Shown here in pieces: positions 15,917-24,210 of a DNA stretch of 33,159 bases. The position numbers and the translations under genes were made by a program. Numbering within the stretch: the stretch's first letter is position 1; each line of letters starts with the position of its first letter. Below the pieces are notes generated by a model. It did not search any database, was not told the origin of the DNA, and saw only the letters and a program-made list of their open reading frames with translations. The DNA comes from Christensenella sp. UBA1750 (lineage in GTDB: Bacteria; Bacillota; Clostridia; Christensenellales; UBA1750), in contig DCHO01000055.1 of NCBI GenBank assembly GCA_002315655.1, positions 1 to 33,159 on the forward strand. Direction: 5' to 3'.

Positions 15917-16462
15917 ATGGATATAAAAGATATTCAGATTTCCGACGAGCTCTTTATACAGATGACCCGCTATACAAACGCCGGAGACAACTACGAATAC
16001 AACATCAAGCGCGGGGAAGCCTTAGGGCTTGGCGGGCGGAACATCCGGGTTGCCCCGGGGTGCATTATAAGAGTTACAGACCCAAACAAGCTCGGCAGCA
16101 ATCTGTTTCTCGGACTGTATGCGTACATCAACGGCGACATTACCATTGGGGACAATGTGCTCATCGGCCCGCACTGCTGCTTGACCGCCGGGCATCACAA
16201 GTTTGACCCCGCAACCGGCTGGTTCTCCGGGCGCACGGAGCAGGATTTCGACAATTCCATCGTGATCGGTGAAGGTTCGTGGCTGGCCTCTAATGTGACC
16301 GTAACGGCGGGCGTAAAGATCGGCAAATGCAACCTTGTATGCGCCGGGGCAGTGGTCACGCACGACACGGAGGATTACGCGATTATGGCGGGGATTCCGG
16401 CGCGGAAGAAGGGGTATATTGACCCCGTAACCGGCGAATCGGTGTGGGATAAGGAGGACTGA
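15917..16462 (+). CDS. Hexapeptide-repeat (left-handed beta-helix) acyltransferase
   Basis: A 181-residue protein of the maltose/galactoside O-acetyltransferase type, expected to acetylate a sugar hydroxyl from acetyl-CoA as a trimer. Repeats of the [LIV]G-x4 kind run through the middle and C-terminal half (GDITIGDNVLIGPHCCL, NSIVIGEGSWLASNVTV, GVKIGKCNLVCAGAVV). TAGHHKFDP includes the likely catalytic His. The ATG at 15917 follows AGAGGAT; an open frame 12 codons longer has no ribosome binding site. It ends six bp before the lyase start, so the two are translationally close. An acetyltransferase beside a lyase could modify toxic free sugars or a lyase product; the substrate is not readable. 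Confidence 0.82.
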   Translation: MDIKDIQISDELFIQMTRYTNAGDNYEYNIKRGEALGLGGRNIRVAPGCIIRVTDPNKLGSNLFLGLYAYINGDITIGDNVLIGPHCCLTAGHHKFDPATGWFSGRTEQDFDNSIVIGEGSWLASNVTVTAGVKIGKCNLVCAGAVVTHDTEDYAIMAGIPARKKGYIDPVTGESVWDKED

Positions 16463-16468
16463 CAGCAA

Positions 16469-18571
16469 ATGGAAAAGCTCAATCAGGAAGCAACCGGCGT
16501 GGGGCAGCTCTTCCCTTCACCCGAAAACGGCGAAATCCTCTACGAAACGCCCCCGGTGCTCATCTGGCGGCGGGATAATTCCGTTTCCGACCTCTATCAT
16601 GTGACCGTGAAGGATTCCTCCGACTGCATTGTCTATGAGTGTGACACGGAACGATTATTCGTCACCCCGAACAAACTGCTGGAACCGGGGCAGTATTTCT
16701 GGAACATCACAAGCGAAAACAAAGAGCGCGGATGGCAGAGCTTTTCCATCGCGGAAAACGCCGTCCGTCTGCCACGCATCACCGCCCGGCAGCTCTTTGA
16801 TGCCGTACCGGAGGTTCACCCGCGCCATCTGTTTTATGAAAGCGATATTGCCTCCCTGCTCGATACCCGCAGGGAAGCTGTGGAAATCCTCAAAAAGAAC
16901 GTGGAAATGGCCTTTAAGGACGGGCTGCCCCAGCCGCCGCGCTTTCACATGGATGAAAATGCTCTGCCTTACCGGGAGTATTTCGGACGGCACCGGGATT
17001 TCTGTGACCGAAACCTGATTGCCTGCGGGCTTGCGTATCGGCTGCTACACGATGAAAAGGCGGGGCATCACGGAAAAGAACTGCTTCTGACGATTTGTTC
17101 ATGGAACCCGGATATGCCCTGCTCGATTGAAGGAATATGGGGCGATGAACTGGGGCTTTCCCATGCCCGGTGCCTTCCGGCGGCGTATGATCTGCTCTAT
17201 GACCTGCTCGATGAAAGGCAGAGAAAGGGTGTGGAGCGCACAATTCTTGCCTACGCCCGGCAGATTGAGCACCTGCTCTCCCGCACGAATTTCTGCGACA
17301 ATCCCGGCTCCTCCCACTCCGGCAGACTTCCGGCGTACCTTGGCGAAGCGGCGCTGGTGCTCAAAGGCTCCACGGAAGCGGAGGAAGAAACCCTTATGCG
17401 CTATCTCACGCTTGCGCTTGATGTGTACGGCGGCTTCTTCCCCTATTACGGCGGTGCGGACGGCTCCTGGGCGGAGGGCACCTTCTATGCTTCCTCCTAC
17501 ACGCGCTGGTATCTGCCCTTCTTCTCCGCTGTGGAACGCTACACGGGCTTTTCCTTCCTGCAGCGCCCCTTTTATCAGCGTCTGGTCAATTTCTTTCAAC
17601 ACTTCTGTCCTCCCGGTTGGGAGATTCATCCCTTCTGCGATGGGTACTGGTGTAAGTCCGAAGATGCGGAATGGCCGGGCTTCTTTGCGCAGAATCCCTT
17701 TCGCGTCTATGCAGATCGCTTCGGGGACGAGGTGACAAAGGCGTGGCGCAAGCAGCTGGACAACACGGACTATTACCGTCTGCATCTGCTGGACATTTTC
17801 CTGCCGGAGGGAAAAGCGCCCGCCTCTCCCCTTTCTGCGCCCACGGATCGCGCCCATTGCTTCCCCAAGGGCGGGTTTGTCTCCCTGCACACCGACCCTG
17901 AGCACCCGGAGAAGGAAGTTTCGCTGCTTGCGCGGTGCAGCCGGTTCGGTTCCGTCAGCCACCAACACGCCGATCAGGGCTCCTTCGCACTCATGGCGGG
18001 AGGAAACGCACTCATCTCCCCTTCCGGCTATTTCGGGCGCAAATACGGCACAAAGCACCATTACGAATACACAAACACCTCCATAGCGCACAACACGCTG
18101 CTGGTGGACGGCGTGGGACAGGAGACCTTCTCCTACAAGGCGACAGGTCAAGTGCTTTCCGCGCAAGACCACGGCGACACACTGACAGCCTCCATCGACC
18201 CAAGCGGTGCTTATCCTCTGCTGAATAAGTGGGAACGCTCCTTTGTCTTGTCGGAAGACAAGCTCATTGTGACCGATCATGTGGAAGCCAAACAGCCCGT
18301 GACGCTTACCTATCTGCTTCACGCGCTGTCCAGACCCATTGCTACGGATTTCGGTGCAGAACTGTCCCGGGGCGGCTATCGGCTGCGCATCGATCCTATA
18401 AAGGGCTTAAAAACAGGAGTTGAGATTTCCGATCAATTTCCCGTTGACCTAAACGCGGGCGAGCCGGAGCAGTTCCACGTCACCATGCCGCCGCAATACC
18501 ACATGAAATTCTTCACCGAAAAGAAGCAGTTGCACGACATTGTGGTCGAATACAGCATCACGAAGGAATAA
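16469..18571 (+). CDS. Heparinase II/III-family polysaccharide lyase, cytoplasmic
   Basis: A 700-residue protein with an N-terminal beta segment (about 1-100), an alpha-helical toroid-like middle as in DUF4962/heparinase II proteins (about 110-430) and a C-terminal heparinase II/III-like beta-sandwich (about 470-690). SHQHADQGSF at 497-506 and the following GYFGRKYG and IAHNTLLVDG match the family's metal and active-site strands. Such lyases cleave uronate-containing chains by beta-elimination, leaving an unsaturated uronate end. No signal peptide is present, unlike secreted lyases, so it should act on imported oligosaccharides as an exolyase. Last gene of its operon. The target could be a glycosaminoglycan, alginate, pectin-like or bacterial polymer; the PL family cannot be fixed here. 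Confidence 0.8.
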   Translation: MEKLNQEATGVGQLFPSPENGEILYETPPVLIWRRDNSVSDLYHVTVKDSSDCIVYECDTERLFVTPNKLLEPGQYFWNITSENKERGWQSFSIAENAVRLPRITARQLFDAVPEVHPRHLFYESDIASLLDTRREAVEILKKNVEMAFKDGLPQPPRFHMDENALPYREYFGRHRDFCDRNLIACGLAYRLLHDEKAGHHGKELLLTICSWNPDMPCSIEGIWGDELGLSHARCLPAAYDLLYDLLDERQRKGVERTILAYARQIEHLLSRTNFCDNPGSSHSGRLPAYLGEAALVLKGSTEAEEETLMRYLTLALDVYGGFFPYYGGADGSWAEGTFYASSYTRWYLPFFSAVERYTGFSFLQRPFYQRLVNFFQHFCPPGWEIHPFCDGYWCKSEDAEWPGFFAQNPFRVYADRFGDEVTKAWRKQLDNTDYYRLHLLDIFLPEGKAPASPLSAPTDRAHCFPKGGFVSLHTDPEHPEKEVSLLARCSRFGSVSHQHADQGSFALMAGGNALISPSGYFGRKYGTKHHYEYTNTSIAHNTLLVDGVGQETFSYKATGQVLSAQDHGDTLTASIDPSGAYPLLNKWERSFVLSEDKLIVTDHVEAKQPVTLTYLLHALSRPIATDFGAELSRGGYRLRIDPIKGLKTGVEISDQFPVDLNAGEPEQFHVTMPPQYHMKFFTEKKQLHDIVVEYSITKE

Positions 18572-18573
18572 GC

Positions 18574-18610
18574 AAAAGCTCTCGAATCCATAACGGAAAC
18601 GGGAGCTTTT
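18574..18610. terminator. Terminator between convergent operons
   Basis: AAAAGCTCTCG pairs with CGGGAGCTTTT (one G-U pair) around a 15-base loop. It follows the lyase stop directly and lies just beyond the stop of the leftward YdcF-type gene, so it likely serves both. Confidence 0.78.
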
Positions 18611-18613
18611 CAT

Positions 18614-19642
18614 TTACGCAAGAAGCAGATAAACAGCAGGAATCACGATCATGAAAACATAGCCAAGCCCCATCCAGATAACGTGCGGCGGGCGGGTGAA
18701 CAGGGCAATAAACTCCCGCAGGGTTGCGCTGGGGAAATAATACCACGCGACTTTCGCACCAAAGCCCACGCATTTGAGCTTCATTTTGTGCGCATATTGG
18801 AGACAGCGGTAAATGTGGTAGTTGCTGGAAACCAGCGCAATGCGGCCATTTAATCCGTAGGCGGCCAGAAGCTCTTTGGAATACCGCAGGTTTTCCTTCG
18901 TCGTGGTGGAGATGGCTTCCATCAGGATATGCTCCTGTGGGATGCCGTGGTCGATTAGGTATTGTTTCATGGCTATGGCTTCGGAGACCGTCTCGTTCTC
19001 CCCCTGCCCGCCGGAAGGAATCAAAATGGGTTTCTTTTTGCACTTCCTGTAAATGGCAATCGCTTTGTCCAGCCGGTTTCCGAGCAGTCTTCCGATCCGG
19101 TCTCCGCGAATCAGCCCGCTGCCGTGGATGATGACCGCAGAAAAATCATACCGATGCGGCATCCACTGAATGAACAGGATGTAGAGCACGATGGTGAGAA
19201 TCCACAGGCTGAAGTACAGCACAGTTGTTCCCGCAAAAATCGCCCAACCGAAATGGCGCGGTTCTCTGATAACCCCTGATGAGATGAAGACCGTAAGAAG
19301 CATGGCAACCTCGCCAAGCCCGATCACGATGCCCGCAAGCAACGACAGCAGATTGCCCAGCGACCGCGCTTCCCTTTTCATCATATAGATGCCGTTGACG
19401 ATGAGCATTGCGGGAACCAGCAGGATCGCAAGCAGGATGAGCAGAGCAAGCACGATCAGGGCATTGCCGGATTGCTCGCCGAACAGCCCGGAGATGAAGA
19501 GAACCGTACCGGCCAGCGCCGCCATGAGAAACACGGAATTGCGGAACTTCTGGGGCTTCCAGAGGGTACAGAGGATGAACAGCAGCCAGCTCCCCGCGAA
19601 AAAGGGAAGCAAAGCCTTGATGTTATTCAGAATTTCTGCCAA
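18614..19642 (-). CDS. YdcF/ElyC-family (DUF218) membrane protein, TTG start
   Basis: A 342-residue protein with about five or six N-terminal transmembrane helices (residues 12-160), then a soluble DUF218 domain: AVIIHGSGLIRGDR, KKPILIPSGGQGENETVSEA and a NLRYSKELL segment are typical. A last hydrophobic helix lies at about 320-340. Relatives include E. coli YdcF, SanA and ElyC, linked to envelope or peptidoglycan precursor metabolism, with no agreed reaction. The start codon is TTG at 19642, six nt after GGGAGG. It is 28 nt downstream of uxaC and so probably co-transcribed with uronate genes, an unexpected pairing; the operon terminator follows it. Confidence 0.85.
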   Translation of the reverse strand: MAEILNNIKALLPFFAGSWLLFILCTLWKPQKFRNSVFLMAALAGTVLFISGLFGEQSGNALIVLALLILLAILLVPAMLIVNGIYMMKREARSLGNLLSLLAGIVIGLGEVAMLLTVFISSGVIREPRHFGWAIFAGTTVLYFSLWILTIVLYILFIQWMPHRYDFSAVIIHGSGLIRGDRIGRLLGNRLDKAIAIYRKCKKKPILIPSGGQGENETVSEAIAMKQYLIDHGIPQEHILMEAISTTTKENLRYSKELLAAYGLNGRIALVSSNYHIYRCLQYAHKMKLKCVGFGAKVAWYYFPSATLREFIALFTRPPHVIWMGLGYVFMIVIPAVYLLLA

Positions 19643-19670
19643 TTTTTGCCTCCCATTTCACGGACACAGC

Positions 19671-21104
19671 TTAGATGCCGAAATACCGCTTGGCATTGCC
19701 GAAGGAAACGCCTTCGATGATCTTCCGCAATGCCTTTTCGTCGTTGGGATATTCGCCGTTTTCAACCCAAGAACCCACGATATTGCACAGGATTCTGCGG
19801 AAATATTCGTGGCGCGGATAGGACAGGAAGGAGCGGGAGTCGGTAAGCATTCCGATGAAGTTGCCCAAAATGCCGAGGTTGGCCAAGGATTTGATCTGCG
19901 CCTCCATGCCGGATTTGGTGTCGTTGAACCACCAGGCGGAGCCATGCTGGATTTTGCCGGGAATCTCGTCTGACTGGAATGCGCCGATCAAGGAGCCCAA
20001 CAGCTCGTTGTCGTTGGGGTTCAGAGAATACAGAACGGTCTTGGGCAGCTCGCCGGTTTCCTCAAACAGGGAGAGCAGATCGGCAATATCGCCGCCGCAG
20101 GCATTCTGCGCCACAATGTCATACCCGGTGTCCGCGCCCATCACGCGGAAGGCGCGGGCGTTGGGGTTGCGCTTGCAGGAATAGTGCAGCTGCATCACGA
20201 TCCCGCGCTTGTGATACGCCTTGCCCAGCGCCAGCAGGATCGCGGTCTGGTATTTTTCGATTTCGTCTGTGGTCAGCTTCTCCCCGGCCATGGCCTTGGC
20301 AAAGGCGGTATTGACTTCTTCCTTCGTACCAACGCGGCAGGGAATAGTATCCAAACCGTGATCTGAGGCGCGGCAACCCAACTTGGCAAAGAAATCAAGA
20401 CGGGTAAGCAGCGCGTCGATCACTTCATCGGCAGAGCTTAACGTATCTTTGCCGACGGAAGCGGCCAGCTTTGCGATATAGTCGGTGAACCCGGCCTTGT
20501 GAATGTTGATGGCCTTGTCGGGGCGGAAGGACGGGCAGACCCTGATGCCGAAGGACTTGTCCGCGGCGATCTTTTCGTGCCATTCCAGAGAATCCACGGG
20601 GTCGTCCGTGGTGCCGACCATGTAGACGTTGGCCTTCTTCATCATGCCGCGCACGGTGAGCTCGGGATCGTTCTGCAGCTTGTCATTGACGAAATCCCAG
20701 CAGTCCTTGGCGTTTTCCAGCGTCAAGGGCTTGTCGTAGCCGAAGAAGAACTTGAGCTCCAGATTGCACCAGTGCACCATGGGATTGCCGATGGCCATTT
20801 CCAGTGCTTCCACAAACTTGATGTAGCGATCATAGGCGGGCTTGTCACCGGTTACATAGTCCTCCGGCACGCCATTGGAGCGCATCAGACGCCACTTGTA
20901 GTGGTCGCCGAAATAGCTTCCGTCGGGGTTCTTCCCGCCCAACCACACTTCAACTAAATTGTTGAAGCGTCTGTCTTCGTAGATTTCCTTGGGGGAAATG
21001 TGGCAGTGGTAGTCGATCAGCGGCATTTTCGCGGCATAATCGTGATATAAGTGCTGCGCGGTTTCGGTTTCGAGGATGAAATCTTTGTCCATAAATGCTT
21101 TCAT
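19671..21104 (-). CDS. uxaC: Glucuronate isomerase (uronate isomerase)
   Basis: A 477-residue cytosolic enzyme converting D-glucuronate to D-fructuronate and D-galacturonate to D-tagaturonate. The N-terminus IDYHCHISPKEI carries the HxH metal motif of the amidohydrolase superfamily, and full-length similarity to UxaC is evident (WLGGKNPDGSYFGDHYKWRLMR, RVCPSFRPDK, MQLHYSCKRNPN, LTDSRSFLSYPRHEYFRRILC). Length matches the family. ATG at 21104 has AGAAGGA upstream. It is third in the uxaB-uxaA-uxaC order, 21 nt after uxaA, which indicates that galacturonate breakdown is the main job of the operon. Confidence 0.96.
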   Translation of the reverse strand: MKAFMDKDFILETETAQHLYHDYAAKMPLIDYHCHISPKEIYEDRRFNNLVEVWLGGKNPDGSYFGDHYKWRLMRSNGVPEDYVTGDKPAYDRYIKFVEALEMAIGNPMVHWCNLELKFFFGYDKPLTLENAKDCWDFVNDKLQNDPELTVRGMMKKANVYMVGTTDDPVDSLEWHEKIAADKSFGIRVCPSFRPDKAINIHKAGFTDYIAKLAASVGKDTLSSADEVIDALLTRLDFFAKLGCRASDHGLDTIPCRVGTKEEVNTAFAKAMAGEKLTTDEIEKYQTAILLALGKAYHKRGIVMQLHYSCKRNPNARAFRVMGADTGYDIVAQNACGGDIADLLSLFEETGELPKTVLYSLNPNDNELLGSLIGAFQSDEIPGKIQHGSAWWFNDTKSGMEAQIKSLANLGILGNFIGMLTDSRSFLSYPRHEYFRRILCNIVGSWVENGEYPNDEKALRKIIEGVSFGNAKRYFGI

Positions 21105-21125
21105 GTAAATTTCCTTCTTTCTGTT

Positions 21126-22598
21126 TTACAGCATAACGCCGTCTTTGAAAATCGAAATTTCGCGGCAGGCATTTTCCTCCGCTTTTACCTGCTTGCCCGA
21201 AGCGACGGCAAGCACAAAATCCATAAGCTCCGTGCCCATTTCGTCAATGGTTTTCCTGCCGTCTGCAATGTCCCCGGCGGAAAAGTCGATCCAGTTCTGT
21301 TTCTTTTGCGCAAGGGGCGTGTTGGTTGCCAGCTTTGCGGTGGGAACCGGGCAGCCAAACGGCGTGCCGCGACCCGTAGTGAAGAGGATGATGTGACAGC
21401 CGGAAGCCGCCAGTGCGGTGGACGAGACCAAATCGTTCCCCGGACTCCACAGCATATTCAGCCCCTTCTGGCGGACGGGCTGCGCATAGCCAAGCACATC
21501 CACGATGGGGAACGCGCCGCCCTTCTGCACGCAGCCGCAGGACTTGTCCTCCAAAGTGGTGATGCCGCCAGCCTTGTTGCCGGGGCTGGGGTTATCATAC
21601 ACAACCTCGTTGTGGGCGATGAAGTAATCCTTGAATCCGTTGAGCATGGAGGAAGCCCTGTCAAAGATCTTCTTGTCCACACAGCGATTCATCAGAAACC
21701 CTTCCGCTCCAAACATTTCCGGCACCTCGGTCAGTATCGTGGTGCCGCCCATGGCACAGAGGGTATCGGAGAATTTTCCAACCGTGGGGTTTGCCGTGAT
21801 GCCGGATAAGCCGTCCGAGCCGCCACACTTTAATCCCACAATCAGCTCGGAAGCGGGCATTTCCTTTCGCGCAAACTGCCCGGCAAATTCCGCGCATTGT
21901 TTCAGCAGTTCGCGGCCTTCCTCCATTTCATCTTCCACGTTCTGACAGATAAGGAACTTGATGCGGTTTTCGTCATATTCGCCCAATTCTTCCCTGAACT
22001 GCTCTTGTGTAAGGTTTTCACAGCCTAAGGACAGCACCAGCACCGCCCCGGCGTTGGGGTGCTTGGCCAGTGCCGCAAGCAGCCGCTTCGTGTTTCCGTG
22101 ATCTTCCCCGGTCTGCGAGCAGCCGAAAGGATGGGTGAAGCAGTGCAGCCCCTCCACACTCCCTGTTACCAAGTCCTGATTTTCCCGGACGAGCGCCTTG
22201 GCAATGTCGTTCACGCAGCCCACGGTGGGCAGGATCCATATTTCGTTCCGAATCCCAACCTTGCCGTCTTCGCGGTCATAGCCCATGAAAGTCAAGGGCT
22301 TGATGGGTTCCGGGAAACGGCCATCGGGCGTATAGGTGTATTTCACCTCGCCGGATAAGTTCGTGCTCATGTTGTGCGTGTGAACGTGGCTACCTAATGT
22401 AATGTCTTCCGTGGCATGGCCGATGGGAAAGCCGTACTTAATGATGTTTTCTCCGGGGTTTATGGGCTGCAGCGCCATTTTGTGCCCTTGTTGTATATCT
22501 TCTGCGGCGGTTATGCCCCTGAACGCCGTCCCTTTCGGAACATTCCTCAGCGCAACCGCCACGTTGTCCTTTTCATGGATGCGGATGAAATCTGCCAT
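21126..22598 (-). CDS. uxaA: Altronate dehydratase
   Basis: A 490-residue enzyme that dehydrates D-altronate to 2-keto-3-deoxy-D-gluconate with an iron cofactor. It contains the small N-terminal SAF-like domain (GHKMALQPINPGENIIKYGFPIG) joined to the large UxaA/GarD-type domain (VGIRNEIWILPTVGCVN, THPFGCSQTGEDH, GLKCGGSDGLSGITANP, GRGTPFGCPVPTAKLATN). The length is that of full UxaA, not a split enzyme. The start codon directly follows the uxaB stop (TGA-ATG) and uses GGAGGA inside the end of uxaB, so translation is coupled. Confidence 0.96.
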   Translation of the reverse strand: MADFIRIHEKDNVAVALRNVPKGTAFRGITAAEDIQQGHKMALQPINPGENIIKYGFPIGHATEDITLGSHVHTHNMSTNLSGEVKYTYTPDGRFPEPIKPLTFMGYDREDGKVGIRNEIWILPTVGCVNDIAKALVRENQDLVTGSVEGLHCFTHPFGCSQTGEDHGNTKRLLAALAKHPNAGAVLVLSLGCENLTQEQFREELGEYDENRIKFLICQNVEDEMEEGRELLKQCAEFAGQFARKEMPASELIVGLKCGGSDGLSGITANPTVGKFSDTLCAMGGTTILTEVPEMFGAEGFLMNRCVDKKIFDRASSMLNGFKDYFIAHNEVVYDNPSPGNKAGGITTLEDKSCGCVQKGGAFPIVDVLGYAQPVRQKGLNMLWSPGNDLVSSTALAASGCHIILFTTGRGTPFGCPVPTAKLATNTPLAQKKQNWIDFSAGDIADGRKTIDEMGTELMDFVLAVASGKQVKAEENACREISIFKDGVML

Positions 22599-24053
22599 TC
22601 ATTCTTCCTCCGCAAGCGCTCTTGCAAAGGCGGCATACGCGCCGTTTTCCTTGATAAAGCGCAGATTTTCCACAGTTTTTTCGTTAAAGCCAGGAATTTC
22701 AAAGAGCTGCTCTGCTGCAAAGAAGCTGCTGTGCAAAACCGCATTGACCAGCGTTTCCGGCGCATCTCCCTTATGCTCGGCAAAGAAATCCATAACAGCC
22801 TTATCATCGTTGAGGGCTTCGTTTCCCGAAATATAGAGTGCGAGATAGTTGGCAAAAGATAAGGTCAGACAGACCGGCAGCTTGCCGATTTTAGCAACAT
22901 AATCCCGAAGCGAGGGCAGGTTGCGTTCCTTCCACTTGGCCGTGGTGTTGAGAGCGATGGCGGAAAGCTGGTGGTCGATGAAGGGATTGTTGAAACGATC
23001 CTGCACAGAGGCGGCAAAGGCGGCGCAATCCTCCCTGTCCAACGGCAGAATGGGCAGCACTTCCTCGTTCAGCATCCTGTTCATAAAGCCGCGAATGACA
23101 CCATCCTCCATGCACTCCCGGACAATGTGCTTCCCGGCTAAAATAGCACCGGGGACGAAGCCCGTGTGCGCACCGTTTAAGATGCGGACTTTGCGCAGCT
23201 TGTAAGGGTTCACATCGGGCACAACGGGGCAGTTCAGCCCGGCCTGTTTGAAAGGCAGAAGTTTTTCCAGCTCACTGTCCCCCTCAATGTCCCACACATG
23301 GAAGATTTCGGATGCGACCATTACCTTGTCCACATAGCCGTTTTCGTTCCAAATTCTGTTCAGCTCGTTATCGTCCCGAATCGCGCCGGACACGATGCGA
23401 TCCACAAGCGTGTTGCAGACCCGACATTCCTTGTGCACATAATCGTAAAAATCTTCGGGCAGCTCCCACAGTTCCATGTAATCGTCAATGGCTTTTAGCA
23501 GCATATCGCCGTTGTGGTCGTTGAGCTCGCATGGCAGAATCACCACGCCGGGCTGATACGCCGCAAAGCGGGCATAGAGCACTTGCGTGAGCTTGCCCGG
23601 GTACGAGGTTGCGGGCTTGTCGTATAAATTGCAATGTTCGTCAAAGGCAATGCCGGCCTCGGTTGTGTTGGAAATGATGAACTGCAAATCGGGCGAAACC
23701 GCCAGTTTCATCAGCTCGTCAAACTGCTCATCGGGATAAATGCACCGGGAAATGCTGGAGACGAGCCGCGTCTGCTCGACCTTTTCCCCGTTCTCCCGTC
23801 CTCGCATGAGCACGGTGTAAAGCCCGTCCTGACGGTTGAGTTCGTCGCAGACATAGGAATGTCCTTGCCTTGGCTTTACGACAACGATTTTCCCATTCCA
23901 GCCGGTTTTCTCGTTTGCAATGTCAAAAAACACATCCGCAAAGGCGCGCAGAAAATTTCCCTGCCCGAACTGCATGACCTTTTCCGTACCCTTCTCCTGA
24001 TAAAAGCCCTTAAAATTCATCTTTTTTAGGGTATCATAGCTTAACTGCTCCAT
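22599..24053 (-). CDS. uxaB: Tagaturonate reductase (altronate oxidoreductase)
   Basis: A 484-residue NADH-dependent polyol dehydrogenase of the mannitol dehydrogenase family, reducing D-tagaturonate to D-altronate. The family features are present: GQGNFLRAFAD near the N-terminus for cofactor binding and KVRILNGAHTGFVP in the catalytic domain, containing the conserved Lys, Asn and His pattern. UxaB rather than fructuronate reductase UxuB is favoured by its place before uxaA and uxaC. ATG at 24053 follows AAAGGAGC. First gene of the operon; I do not see a convincing promoter or operator in the 150 bp upstream, so control of the operon is not evident. Confidence 0.93.
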   Translation of the reverse strand: MEQLSYDTLKKMNFKGFYQEKGTEKVMQFGQGNFLRAFADVFFDIANEKTGWNGKIVVVKPRQGHSYVCDELNRQDGLYTVLMRGRENGEKVEQTRLVSSISRCIYPDEQFDELMKLAVSPDLQFIISNTTEAGIAFDEHCNLYDKPATSYPGKLTQVLYARFAAYQPGVVILPCELNDHNGDMLLKAIDDYMELWELPEDFYDYVHKECRVCNTLVDRIVSGAIRDDNELNRIWNENGYVDKVMVASEIFHVWDIEGDSELEKLLPFKQAGLNCPVVPDVNPYKLRKVRILNGAHTGFVPGAILAGKHIVRECMEDGVIRGFMNRMLNEEVLPILPLDREDCAAFAASVQDRFNNPFIDHQLSAIALNTTAKWKERNLPSLRDYVAKIGKLPVCLTLSFANYLALYISGNEALNDDKAVMDFFAEHKGDAPETLVNAVLHSSFFAAEQLFEIPGFNEKTVENLRFIKENGAYAAFARALAEEE

Positions 24054-24140
24054 AACCTGCTCCTTTGACCCAATTTATCCTTTTGATATATTCTTCGTTT
24101 CAGCCCTAAAACCCTGCCACCGAATCACAAAAGAAAAAGT

Positions 24141-24169
24141 TTGTATATGCAAGTGAACTGTGCTATACT
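24141..24169 (+). promoter_or_regulatory. Promoter of the GH-A clan glycosidase gene
   Basis: TTGTAT (24141-24146), a 17-nt spacer and TATACT (24164-24169) lie 41 bp before the ATG. Confidence 0.68.
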
Positions 24170-24210
24170 GAAAAAAGGACATAAATTCCTCTAAAAAAGG
24201 AGCGAAAGAT

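Noticed and set aside
17099..18322. 407-codon minus-strand frame over the lyase gene
   Set aside because: The plus-strand lyase has family motifs and operon context; the opposite frame has neither.
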